Shown piece by piece: positions 1-10,873 of a stretch of 64,000 nt of DNA (position 1 is the stretch's first letter; each line of letters starts with the position of its first letter). The stretch comes from Sabethes cyaneus. Lineage: Eukaryota > Arthropoda > Insecta > Diptera > Culicidae. The notes beneath the pieces were generated by a model. It saw only the letters and a program-made list of their open reading frames with translations. It had not been told where the DNA came from and did not search any database. Location of the stretch: the NCBI RefSeq assembly GCF_943734655.1, contig NC_071354.1, positions 158,865,142-158,929,141 of the forward strand, read 5' to 3'. The position numbers and the translations under genes are program-made.

Positions 1-50
1 GACGGATAATATGATTTTTAATAGCAATGTTGAAATTTTACTTAAAATAA

Positions 51-685
51 TTACGTCGAATTAATGTACTTTCCTTTTCCCTGCGTATAAAATACAGAAA
101 CAATATTCAAGTAAGCTTCCAGTTGACCGAATCCCAGTTGCGGGGCCGTTCGTTTAACTCCTACCATCAGTTTCTGTACGACAATCTGGTCCATTTTGTT
201 CCCCGCAGAACGCCAATTTGTCTTAAATTCGCTTTCGGCACTTTTTGGGTCTTGACGATTGATTTTGGGTATTTTTGGGGCTAGATGATGGGCTTGAATA
301 TTTCTCAATTGAGCGCGGATGTGGCGTGTTGGGAAGGTTTGAGTACCACTGGCACTGCATGACCATAGTTCCGTAAATGTGTAATGCCCAATCCAGCCAA
401 TACAGTATGGAACAGTCGTATTTTTTGTTTCAAGAAAGGTAGCATAGGTTTTAACACACACCCGTTCATGTAAATTATCTGGTTAAAGGTCCAAGTTGCT
501 ATGAAAATTTCACTTTTCGTGCCACAAGTACAGATAGTTAGCCAACCCAGATAATTTTGGCGAGCTTCGACAGATTCATATGCTTGAAAATGTCTGCCAT
601 CGCTTCCACTTACGACTGACGTAGTTGGGTCCAACCAAAAACAACCTCTAGAACCGCTTCTAGCCCGCCTTGATTCAACAAACAT
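51..685 (-). pseudogene. Degenerate Tc1/mariner (DD37E-like) transposase relic
   Basis: Remnant of a cut-and-paste transposase read on the minus strand in at least two overlapping frames. The upstream frame (305-685) carries a segment resembling the central catalytic domain (YLGWLTICTCG, then MLPFLKQK), which in this family lies just before the second catalytic Asp. The downstream frame (51-461) carries the family's C-terminal pattern (VVQKLMVGVKRTAPQLGFGQ). The frame break falls about where the DLASCHY-type motif is expected, and no clean catalytic Asp or Glu is readable, so the copy is dead. Family assignment is by recognising a motif order typical of mosquito ITmD37E/Tc1-like elements, not by a search. 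No terminal inverted repeats were found, and the 5' part (helix-turn-helix) is absent or unrecognisable. A second relic of this kind lies at 40456-41166. Confidence 0.6.
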
Positions 686-914
686 TTTTATTTAAGTACA
701 GCTCATTCAATTATTGTACAACTAATTTCCGTGGAACAAGTGTTTGATAAGCTATTATACAACAAAGGAGTATTTGATGATTAAACTTCGAAGGGAATAC
801 AAAGCAGCTTCTAACAGAACTAGAAAGTGCGCCAAAAGTTCACTTAAGTCGCTATATAGATTAGTTTTATTTAATAAAATATGATCAGAAGAATAATCGA
901 CTGTTTTTTATAAA
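686..914. other. AT-rich spacer, nothing recognised
   Basis: This stretch separates the transposase relic from the TIR element that begins at 917. It is AT-rich with stops in all frames, and I see no repeat structure or motif that I can name. Confidence 0.5.
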
Positions 915-916
915 TA

Positions 917-2298
917 CAGTGGTTTACCGATTTTACCCATCTGAAAATTTTTGGTAGATGTATTTGGAAAGTAGACAAATTTGGGGAAAAATAAATTGTT
1001 CCAAAATAATTTAAATGAACGAAAAATATTGTTAATGTTGAACATTTTCTTCAATTGTGTATCATTTCAGCGTAATTTTGCGCTTAGGGCTCATTTTATT
1101 CATATCAACCATTAGCCATAGTTCACGTCAACTCAGCATATTATGAAATAAGACATATCGAAACTCAAAATTGCTCCGATTTTATTCAAATTTTGTTTAC
1201 TTGTTCCTTTACAGTAAATTTTAGAAACATATTTTTATTTGGCACTTAGGGTTCTCTTTTCTGAGTCAGTGTGGTCCTAAAAGCTACCATTTTTTCCACC
1301 TTTCTTTCTTTAAAAATTCGTAACTTTTGATCTGTTAAACCGATTTGAATGATGTTAATACCAAATGAAAAGTATTTTAATGAGCTTTTCAGAAAAAACA
1401 TTGGACTGAAGCCCAGTTTTTTTTTATTATCGCAAAAACATTGAAAACATTCACTTTTTGTGTTTACATGGTGTGTAGACCAAAGAAACTCTAAGTTTTC
1501 ATAAAGTGTCGAGAATACAATGGAGACGCTTGGTTTTTATTTTTTCTAGTAATAAAAGGGTTTTTTTGACAAAGAAATGCGTCTTTAAAATAAAACGCCG
1601 TGCGAGTCCATTACATTTTCGTATCTTTATTTCTTAAAGAAAAGACTATCTCAAAAACTAAAAATGTCACATCTTTTTTTTGATATCGTTAGTAAACAAC
1701 TAGCTTGTCATTGAATGTATTGTTAAAAAAATAGATAACGAATATTTTAAATGTTTTAAGTGATTTTAAGGGTTTCCTACAGAATTTTTTTTTGCAATCA
1801 TAAAAAACTTTGAACGTCAGTTTGAAAAGCTCATTAAAATACAATTATTTTGTAATAAAATCAATAAAATCGATTCAATGGTTCAAAAGATGAGAATTCA
1901 TAAGGAGAGAAAGGTGATAACCATAGTTCGTAGCGGAGACGAGGTGTGCTCGTTAGCGTTACGGTATAGAAAAATCTCACAAAGGATCATTGTGAAATGT
2001 TAAAATTATGCGTTACAAAATAAATGGAAGATATTTTGCGTATTTGACTTCAGCATTATTATACCCATTCTGTGTATAATTACACACCACAGGTGCCATG
2101 TAGTAAACTATAAAATACAAAGAAATATTTTCTGTTATGCATAAATTCATGAAATCTTCCAAATTTTCATGCCGCACGATTAAAATAACAATTAAAAAAA
2201 AAGGTAGATAAAACCGGGTCAAAATGGTAGACAAAATCGGGGGTACCTAAAATCGGGTGTAGATTAAATCAGGTTTAGATATAATCGGAATTCCACTG
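917..2298. mobile_element. TA-flanked TIR element (pogo/Tc1-like, non-autonomous)
   Basis: The left end begins CAGTGGTTTACCGATTTTA and the inverted right end begins CAGTGGAATTCCGATTATA. Each is preceded by TA (915-916 and 2299-2300), as expected for a Tc1/mariner/pogo insertion. Next to the right end, short direct copies of a motif related to CCGATTTTATCTACC recur between about 2205 and 2298. An internal inverted repeat pairs roughly 1300-1400 with 1812-1925 and shares TATTTTAATGAGCTTTTC. No open frame of useful length lies inside, so mobility would need a transposase in trans. The pogo-like label rests only on the CAGTGG terminus and the TA duplication. Confidence 0.65.
1300..1925. repeat. 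Imperfect inner inverted repeat of the 917-2298 element
   Basis: Sequence around 1300-1400 reappears in inverted orientation around 1812-1925. The clearest shared block is TATTTTAATGAGCTTTTC beside the TTTCTTTCTTT-like run. The arms are diverged and separated by about 400 bp of AT-rich sequence. Confidence 0.5.
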
Positions 2299-2319
2299 TA
2301 TTACAAAAATTTATTGTAA

Positions 2320-2600
2320 CTTACCACACACCAACAATCAAACATCGGGGATTTGAACTCGAGTACTCCCTTTCGGTGACCTAGATGCATACCACTGCTC
2401 CGTTACTGAAATACGCGATTTGCATCGATTTTACTCGATGTGCTAATTTCTCATTTGCCACTGCCCTGAAGCGAACTTACACTCAAGAACAACTCATCAG
2501 CGAAATTCATGTCACTAGCTGCGTCAGAGATGGCGCAATGAATCAGGATAGGCTTGCAACGCGGAACGCTCGGGCTCAAATCCAGCAGCGGTAGGTGTTA
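2320..2600. repeat. Possible tRNA-derived SINE fragments
   Basis: On the minus strand around 2340-2410 there is an A-box-like stretch (GCAGTGGTATGCATCTAGG) followed by GAGTTCAAATCCCC, which resembles a pol III B box. On the plus strand near 2570-2585 a second B-box-like string (GGGCTCAAATCC) occurs. They could be two old SINE fragments or chance matches. No tRNA cloverleaf can be folded convincingly, so no tRNA gene is called. The rest of 2600-3240 is AT-rich; near 3070-3120 it has an imperfect tandem of a GTTGAACTTTCAAG motif. Confidence 0.35.
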
Positions 2601-3248
2601 GTTAAAGTTTTTTAATAAGGTCTACTTAATCGCATGAACTGACTTTACAGAGGTTGTTATAGAAACAGGCGGAGGTAGAAAATGAAAAGTATAAAAATAG
2701 AACGTAAAGTACTATTTTATAAATTTTTGACAGAATTTTTTTTTTTGAAGCTGCTTAGAGCTCTATGCAGCGCGTTCAAGGCAACTTTGAAGTTGGTTGT
2801 GAGTGATGATGCAGAATTGACGCGTTATTACGTCTGAAGATGGCCGAAGGAAAACAGTAGATAGAAACGTCACACCAAATCAATAGTTTTTGATTTTCAC
2901 CGAAAAGAATCAACTAGTTCTAATAATATTAGTGTCACGGTGATCTAAATAAGTAAATAACTTTGAAGTTCGGTTAATTACAGGTAAAGCTGCTAAGCAA
3001 GCTATAGATTCATAGACATGAAGCTTGTTAACCTTCCTTAGACACCATTATTCAAACTCTTAGTTACTTTTAAGTTGCATGTTGAACTTTCAAGCTGCGT
3101 GTTGAACTTTCAAGTTGCTACAGTTATTAACGGTACTTTATTGAGAATAAAGTTCGGTTTACAAATGTAGTGTCTGGTTGTTCAAGCAAGTTCAGCGAAC
3201 TAAATTTGAATCAAATATGAACTTCCAAGTTCGTTCCTTAAGTGAAAT

Positions 3249-4240
3249 TTGAGCTTTTGGTTGCTTGGGATGGCTGTCACCAATTGCTCAAAGTTTCGTA
3301 GCAAATTATCAGGCGGGTTTCATAGAAGCTCGTGCCACAACGGACCATTTTTTCCCTTCCGACAGATCTTGCAGAAATGTCGGGAATACAACGGGTCCAC
3401 GCATTACATTCTTATTAACTTCCAAGCTGCGTACGATACAGTCGAGCGAGACCAGTTATGGCAGATAATCCACAAACATGGTTTCCGGACAAACTGCAAC
3501 GACTGACCAGTACTACATTGGATCGAATGATGGGTTTCATGCCCATCTCGGGCATACCTTCGAGTCCCTTAGAGACGTGGCAACATCGAAACGAAAAGCA
3601 CACGATTTTCACCCATGGTAACCAACCACTAAACTTCGCCAATGACTCTGATATTATAGCAGAATATTTTGCGACGGTAAAGGCAATCTACGCCACACTA
3701 AAAGCATGATCTATGAGGACTGGACTAAAAACAAATGCGTGGAAGACCAAATACATGATAGAAAGAGACTCAAAGAAGACAACCGCTTGTCTCCCACGGA
3801 CGGTAACCATTGGTGGCAGCGAACCAGATGTGGTAGATGAGTTCCTGTACTTGGAATAACTAGTGACCATGGACAACAACACTAGCAAAGTTATCCTGCG
3901 GCGCATTCTAGCGGGAAAAGCTTATATTGTAAATGCCGTTTGTAAAGTGCTGCGATCTAGAAGCATATACCGCCGTACAAAACAGGCAATGCTCAAACCC
4001 CGCATTAGATCAGTAGTTATTAATGGACCTGAAGCTGTGACGTTACTCATGGAGAACATACGCGCTCTTATCGTGTTCGAGTGGAAGGTGCTGCGGACGA
4101 TATGGTGGAGTACAGGCGGAGAGTGGCGGAGGCGTATGAATTACGAGTTACAGGCACTGCGTGACGAGATCCCCATATCTGGTAAAAGATCTGGTGGATC
4201 TGGTAAAAGTGGATAAACTACTATGGGCCGGCACGTCAAA
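3249..4240 (+). pseudogene. Degenerate RTE-clade reverse transcriptase (family B, copy 1)
   Basis: A broken LINE polyprotein read in several frames. Recognisable pieces in order are the RT segment NYQAGFIEARATTDHFF (about 3305-3360), a block resembling ELWQI..HG plus LSSPFESRRG (3450-3580), the palm-distal segment ending KYMIERDSKKT with TVTIGGSEPDVVDEF (3740-3850), and the C-terminal segment FEWKVLRTIWW..GEWRRRMNYEL (4075-4150). This order and wording match the RTE (BovB/JAM1-like) group. The FADD catalytic region is lost, and stops or frameshifts occur about every 100-200 bp, so it is an old 5'-truncated copy. Related copies lie at 26335-27185 and 50401-52131. Confidence 0.75.
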
Positions 4241-4259
4241 GGCTGCTAGATGCTAGTGC

Positions 4260-5144
4260 GACAAAAATGATCACTGGGACACTGTTGAATGATAGATTCC
4301 TGTGTGTTTCCCGACCCATCTGTGCGACGCACTCGAATTTTCCACGACTACGCACATGATATTTTGAGGGCTCCGCCCTTGCTTCGATACCATCTCGATA
4401 ACCACCTAAGAGCATTGATTCAAACTTATTTCTCACCATAATCCATTGCTCTAACTTTTTCTCTAATGTGGAGCATCCTTTACAGCAGCTGTGTTTGTAC
4501 CTGTTTAGCAGTCAAAAGCCGGCTTAGCTTGACATCCTTATCGTTGCTTGCCGTTTCGCCCTACTCCTTCAGTTTTTCTTGACAATCAAACAGTATATTT
4601 CAATCAGCCTTACCTTCGCGATACTGACCGGATTCTTTAAAAATTGAAGAAGGGAATCACAGTGACGCCATTGTCATTGTACCGCTGTTTGTTTGAATAG
4701 TGGCAGCTAATGCTGCTCAAGCAAAGACTGCAATCTCATCAGAAAGTACAGTGTTCTGCGTTAACAATTTTTATTGATTTCAAAAGCTACGCTTATCATC
4801 ACTTTCCAGACTGCTGCTGCAGACTGCTTGCTAAAAAAGGAACTTTTTCGAAAAAGTCGACCTCTTACCCATTTTGCAGTTATAAAGGGCACTCTGCCGA
4901 TCAAACGAAGTTTAAAATTCTTATTTGAAAACGGCCGTGCAGTAGGTTTCATCATCTACAGCGATGAAATCGTATTTTATCAGCAAATTCTCGTAGAGCT
5001 GCCTTAAGCGTTTTTATACCTCCAGATTTGACTTTGTGTCAGAGTATTTTCAAACCGGTCCTTTTTTGCTTTCTAGATCTAGGCTTTAGAAACTCCTGTT
5101 GATGACAACTTCGGGTTCCTGTTGAATATAGCTACCACTTTACA
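4260..5144. other. No recognised gene
   Basis: Unassigned sequence between the RTE relic and the small open frame at 5145. A short open frame at 4774-5007 shows no motif that I recognise. I see no TIRs or tandem repeats. Confidence 0.4.
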
Positions 5145-5360
5145 ATGAGCTTAGGAATTAGCTGCCTTTACTTTTCTACCAATTCCGGGCTTCCGGTCGA
5201 TGATCAAATATTGTCCAAGTCATTTCAGGACGTCACAAATCGTGAATGGGATAACCTAGCAAATCATCCAACTAAAGAGCGAATAGTTCGGGATTTTCGA
5301 TGCGATCCTACAGGATCGATCCACGAAGCACTTGTTCTACTGATATCACGTCTCAAATAA
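5145..5360 (+). CDS. Small uncharacterised open frame (71 codons)
   Basis: ATG to TAA, no recognised family. The C-terminal 55 residues have a soluble, mixed helix composition (FQDVTNREWDNLANHPTKER, then IHEALVLLISRLK), unlike the low-complexity frames nearby. The W-x2-LA core with a trailing LL-x-R-L superficially resembles a death-domain spacing, but this is only a visual impression. Possible acceptor sites lie upstream (TTTCTAG at about 5073 and AATATAG at about 5131), so the frame could be a terminal exon or a chance ORF. No neighbouring exon was identified. Confidence 0.25.
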   Translation: MSLGISCLYFSTNSGLPVDDQILSKSFQDVTNREWDNLANHPTKERIVRDFRCDPTGSIHEALVLLISRLK

Positions 5361-6797
5361 ACGAACTAGTCCTGACAACAAAGTCCCCCTGTAATTCTAT
5401 ACACTCTTGATATAATTGAGTAAAATTTTGAAAATTTTCAATCATTTTACCTATTTCAACTTCTTCATTTTTAGTTTTTCATGTAAACTGTCTTTAGACA
5501 ACATACAGATGTTATGTGGGAGCACATTTTTTGGAAGTTGGCAATCATATACCGTCATCCGGGGATACTTGCAACACTTTTGAACTTTGACTTGGTATAA
5601 CTTTCGAAGTGTGCCGTTTAGATCCAAGTGTAAGTAGCCAAAACTTGTATAGTGGTCAGTACTTTTGATTTATGATTATGAGAAAAATTATCAACTAAAT
5701 GAGCCTGTAGAATGAACCAAAAATAGGGGTGTTGCAATTTACCCAGTAAACGGGGTTACTTGCAACACTTTTCTGATTTTGCGTTTCTTGTGATTTTAAA
5801 TTTGATTTCAAACCGCAAATGAGCATTTTTAGATATTTTGAGTATATTTCTAGTAAAACAAGTGATACTGGAGGCATGTTTTGTTTCCCAATTTTGTCTA
5901 TCGCTTTTTTAAAGATATTCGGTGAAAATGCAGCATGTAGGCGAACTTCAAATTGCCGTTTCAAGGCACGTGGAATTTTTCAGAATTTTAATTTTTCTGG
6001 AGATGGCAGTAGACAAAATAATATCGTACAGATGCAAACATACTGTTTACATACTGTCTATTACTCTAATTATCTATTTTACAAGTGCTGCAAGCCACGC
6101 CATATTGGAAGTAACAATACGAGATCGTCGTTACTTCCCCAAGTTCAAAATATAAATAAAGCTCAAAGTTATAAAAAAATCAAACGATAAAAAATAATTT
6201 CACGTCAATGCACTGACGCAACTTTGCGCATCCATTTTTCCTACCCTAAAAACGAAATTACTTTCCGGTCGTATAAAAACAAGCAAATCAATGCACAGTG
6301 GTCCAGCAGCGAAAATTAAGTGGAAAGTTTTTTGTGGTTCAAAATAGCTCCCCACAATGTTCAGCAAAGTTGTACAACTCTAAAAGACAATCAATGCGAA
6401 ATCAACGACTAAGTTCCAGTTTGGCTTGTAAACACATAACACATAATAACTTTTTAGAAGAAAGAGATAGAAGGATAATTCTTTCTATAAAGTTGTAGTT
6501 AAAGATCATACAAGTAACTTTGCCAAAGACATAGTAGGCGTATTTTTAGGCGTTTCTAACTTACAGGGTGTTTTATAAAAAGACCTCTCAAAAATCACTT
6601 TTTCGCTGATTACTTCAAATGCAATGATTTTATTGTATCATAATGTTTTACAAAGTTGGTTATCTTATCAAAAGACATATTTTTGTAGAACATTGTAGGT
6701 TGAAAACTCATACGTATAACGAGTTATAACGTTTTTCCTGTGTTTTTTTAGTCTTTTTTGGAATAGAATATCTCAAAAAGGGGCAAACGAAAAAATC

Positions 6798-7867
6798 AGA
6801 GGGGTTGTGCACAAGACACGACCGCATATATAGGTGACGCATGACTACGTAAGCCTCTTGGTAGTGATAGTCGCATGTATCCATGGTTGTAATCATTCGT
6901 TTCTTCATGTATACATGCTGTATGCAACATATATACATGCTACATGCGCCGTATGTAACATTTATCAAAGTAGTAACATTGCATACGTTCAACCCTCAAA
7001 AGATTTCAGATTTATTTCAATGTGCATGAGAAAACAATTTAACAAAATCAAGAACACAAACTATTGCTTTCCTGCGACCTTACAGAAATTGAAGATTGTT
7101 TTTATTATCCTTGGTTACCCACGTTGAAGGGATTTTACCAATTCAATCCTATTTGCTCAACAGCACATCTTTTCACCACACTTCTAATGAAACGGCAAGC
7201 ATGCGTATTCATACAGAGACATATTATAACTGAACGCTACAGCTGTAGCACGTTTTTCCAACACAGATATCAAATTCGCCTAGGTTTAATCGTCTCGCAG
7301 TAAAGAATTTGCGATCTGTTGTGACAACGAACTTGTGTCGTTTTTTCTGGCACACTTCCCTAACACAGACATCAAATTGGACTAGGTTTAATCGCGTTCG
7401 TAAGAAATCTGTTGGCACGAGGGGGTTTTGTCACTCTTTCTGGCGTACTTCCCAAGCAAGGACATCAAAATGGTCTAGGTTTAATCGCGGTGTTAAGAAA
7501 TCTTGTTGAAATGAGGAAACTTTGTCACTTGTTTTGGTTTACTTCCCAAGCACAGATATCAAATTGGTATAGGTTTAGATCATCCTAAAGAATCTTCCAA
7601 CCAATCACGAAGCGAGAATTCTGGTAAAACATAGGTTCATCATTTTCAATTTTTCAATAGTTCAACATCAAGAATCCATACTTTTCTTCATTTGGGCCAA
7701 TTCTTAGAAGATTTTCCAATCGATTGGTGTAAGAATATTGAAAATCGATCGGAAAATCGCTGAGCTATTGGCGCTCAAAACCTTTCATTTTTCGTGACGC
7801 TCGCATTTTTCGATTTTTTGGAATGACACCCTATCTCAAAACTTGCCGTAAGACGTAGTCCTACGTC
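6798..7867 (+). mobile_element. 1.07-kb repeat element, copy 1
   Basis: Begins AGAGGGGTTGTG and ends GACGTAGTCCTACGTC, lying between two exact AAAAATC repeats (6791-6797 and 7868-7874). The uninterrupted counterpart in the other arm (about 9833-9853) confirms that this segment is an insertion. The interior carries about four tandem units of roughly 97 bp between about 7260 and 7585, each centred on ACAKAYATCAAATTSG followed by TAGGTTTAATCGC. There is no terminal inverted repeat, and the longer frames inside look like chance. A second full copy lies inverted at 46241-47307. Superfamily unknown; the 7-bp duplication and lack of TIRs would fit a retroposed element or an unclassified DNA element. 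Confidence 0.7.
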
Positions 7868-8095
7868 AAAAATCAAACTTGGCCGTTTCTGAAAGCTTAG
7901 AGTTTTATCTCAAATATATGTGAAAATAAAAAACTGGTTTTTTCTATAACTCGAGTAATTTCAGTTTAATTATTTCATGTTTGACCATTTTCTACTATGC
8001 AGTATTTTCCAATATCTTCTTGAAGACGATTAAAGTCAACATGTCAATAGCAAAAAGGAAATTTGTCGTACCATGACACAATTCGAACTCCGGAT

Positions 8096-8965
8096 AAGTT
8101 AAGCGATCTAGTTTTTCGACCATGTGCTAGTTTTCGAACCACTGCTAAAATATTCATTATATAAGTTTTTATAACGGTAGTTTTTACAATTGTTTATTGT
8201 CAAGATATATGGGCTTCGCCCATCATCCAATCCCTACATAAATATAAAAATTATAATACCAAATACAAAATAATATAAAATGCAGAGGTTTTAGTGTACA
8301 TGTAATTGACCTCTCAGAAATAGTCAGAAAGTTTTTTCTTAGTAGTATCAGTCGACATGTTTAAGTTTAGTATGTTTCTAAAATTGTTCATTAGCTGCAT
8401 ACAGCGGCAGGGCTGGTTCATTGCGCGCGTAGTTAGTTCGACGGTGGTTTAGAGTGAAGGGCCTTGGTCTCCACAGAACTACTGTACTCTGGTTAGCAGT
8501 TATCCTGGATTTCAAATAATCACTGTCGTATCGTTCTCTCTGCAAATGGAGCTCAGCACCAGCTGTTTTTGATAAATATCTATCTTACAATTTTCATTAT
8601 TTTACAAATAGTCATGGAAATCTTCACTTGGATATATGCACATGAAATTAAATTTTATATTGATATTTCTGATTCTAGTCTAAAGTAATCTTTTAAATTA
8701 CTTTAGTGTCAGAAAGCTGAGAAGTCTTAAAATTGATGTCTTATACGTATTCAGGAACAGGAACGCGACTATAATCGTAGTAAAAAAGGAGGAACGTTTT
8801 CAAGCAAATCCTATTAGAATCCTGGAGTTTTTCGTCAAAAGATTTGAGGGTACCGTTACTGTTATTTTAAATTAGTATCTAAAATGTTCGTGAAAGTAAT
8901 TCGGTAGTTTAGGAGATTCTTTCCCATTTAATTCTATATTAGCTATATCGCCAATTGTTCATAAA
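8096..8965. other. Unpaired AT-rich centre of the 5-kb element
   Basis: This part of the loop between the inverted arms has no recognised gene. Short AT-rich sequence with frequent stops runs up to the open frame at 8966. Confidence 0.45.
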
Positions 8966-9226
8966 ATGCTAGTACACGGCGCAGATGTTATTAAGGCTAC
9001 GGCACTATCCATAGGGTTATTAAGCGAAGAAGTACAGGAAACGCGAAATAAATACATTCGTAAGTTCAGGGAATTTCACGCCAGAAAATTTAACCGGATT
9101 GCCAATTTGGAGGATGTATTCAAACGCCTCCTGCTGTCGTCCGATCCAGTCATTGCAATACAAAATCGTACGTATTGTACACGTACTCTGGAGCTTCCAC
9201 CAAGCGCAAACCAATTAATAATATAA
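8966..9226 (+). pseudogene. Probable transposon-protein C-terminal remnant (86 codons)
   Basis: An 86-residue frame in the unpaired centre of the 5-kb TIR element. The wording GADVIKATALSIGLLSEEVQ, RNKYIRKFREFH, then FKRLLLSSDPVI resembles, from memory, the C-terminal part of an uncharacterised arthropod transposon-encoded protein (SEE-x-Q-E-x-RNK, R-x-FREFH, RLLL-x-SDP). That recollection is not a search result. The residues are charged and soluble, with no membrane segment. It stands alone, and the stop at 9224-9226 is followed by the AT palindrome near 9210-9240. It is best read as the last surviving exon of the element's own transposase; less likely it is a captured host exon. Confidence 0.45.
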
Positions 9227-10873
9227 TAAATTATTATATTGCTAACAATAATAAAATATTTCGAAAACAAAACATTTTTTGAATCTCTCAAATAAATGAC
9301 TACCCTTTTTGTTTTCCAAATCAACGATATTCTAATATAAGGTGCTTGAAGTTTGCGAAAAGGATCTAAAGGTTTTTTTCTCTTTTACCTCTTTGCCTGT
9401 TTTGATATACTTACCTGCGATTAAAAAATGACATAACTAAAATAACAGTTAACAATATTACGTATGAAATAGCCAATATTTTTTTTGGTGGATTGGTAGA
9501 TGGTAGATTGAGCATATTTGCAAAATAATGAAAATTGAAAAATAGATATTTATCAAAAACAGCTGGTGCTGATAGAAACCTGATGTCATATTCGGAGTTC
9601 GAAGGCTATTTTACGTGACAATCAGAAGAAATTGTGTCAAGGTACGATAAATTTCTTTTTTGCTATTGACATATTGACTTTAATCGTCTTCAAGAAGATA
9701 TTGAAAAATACTGCATAGTAGAAAATGGTCAAACATGAAATAATTAAACTGAAATTACTCGAGTTAGAGAAAAAACCAGTTTTTTATTTTCACATATGTT
9801 TGAGATAAAACTCTAAGCTTTCAGAAACGGCCAAGTTTGATTTTTTTCGTTTGCCCCTTTTTGAGATATTCTATTCCAAAATAGACTAAAAAAATACAGG
9901 AAAAACGTTAGAACTCGTTATACGTATGAGTTTTCAACATACAATGTTCTACAAAAATATGTCTTTTGATAAGATTACCAACTTTGTAAAACATTACGAT
10001 GCAATAAAACCACTGCATTTGAAGAAATCAGCAAAAAAATGATTTTTGAGAGGTCTGGTTGTAAAACACCCTGTAAGTTAGAAACGCCTAAAAATACGCC
10101 TACTATGTCTTTGGTAAAGTTACTTATATAATCTTTAGCTACAACTTTGTCAAAGAAATTATCCTTCTATCTCTTTCTTATAAAAAGTTATTATGGATTA
10201 TGAGTTTACAAGCCAAACTGGAACTTAGTCGTTAACTTCGCATTAATTGTCTTTTAGAGTTGTACAACTTTGCTGAACATTGTAGGGAGCTATTATAAAT
10301 CGCTTAGCCGCAAAAGTAAGTTTCCACTTAACTTTCGTTTCTGGACCACTGTGCAATGATATAATGGATTAAACTTAACTAAACAATAGGTAAACGTCCC
10401 TTCTTTAAAACCGCATTGACTACAAATGGTTATGTTAACAAACAAATGCGTAAGAGCTGTCAAAAGCGCGATGCGCAAAAGTGTTGCAAGTAACCCCGGT
10501 GTTGCAAGTATCCCCGGATGACGGTAACTTTTATAAAAGAAGCTACGAACTCTTTTTATCAAAAGATTACTGAAAATCACTATCTACGTTTGAAGCACAT
10601 CTAATGAAATTCACTTTGAGCTACATGAAACATCATTTTTTCGAGTATATGATTATACCTTCGTTTGAATTTAACCTATTTTCAAACGAAATTAGCTCAT
10701 AGTTTCATTCCTAAAGAAGCTGCTAACCTAATTCCTAATTTTTCGACGTCATATCTCCTGTAGAATTTAGGAAACTGGTTACAGTGATACACTTCCTGCA
10801 CGCTAATTTTTGAGTTTAAGTCGTTTTTCCATTTTAAAATGTTAAAACCAAATACCCACTAAATGACTAATAA

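Larger units (their letters stand above)
6290..10355. repeat. Long inverted-repeat arms (about 730 bp each) of the 5-kb element
   Basis: Left arm 6290-6797 plus 7868-8095, right arm about 9588-10355. Shared blocks include CTCATACGTATAACGAG and its inverse near 6708 and 9915, and TTTAGAGTTGTACAACTTTG near 10254 with its inverse near 6370. The match is imperfect but continuous enough to align by eye across both segments. The right arm shows the uninterrupted junction at about 9833-9853, so it serves as the empty site for the insertion in the left arm. Confidence 0.7.
5552..10524. mobile_element. 5-kb TA-flanked TIR/foldback-like DNA element
   Basis: The left terminus CCGTCATCCGGGGATACTTG is repeated exactly, inverted, at the right end, and both ends are flanked by TA (5550-5551 and 10525-10526). 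A motif related to GTTACTTGCAACACTTTT occurs again just inside each end (about 5754 and 10480). Long internal arms are inverted copies: 6290-6797 pairs with about 9845-10355, and 7868-8095 pairs with about 9588-9843. The left arm is split by a 1.07-kb insertion (6798-7867). The unpaired centre (about 8096-9587) holds one coding-like frame, 8966-9226. The TA duplication suggests the Tc1/mariner-type insertion group; the long arms are unusual for it. Confidence 0.7.
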
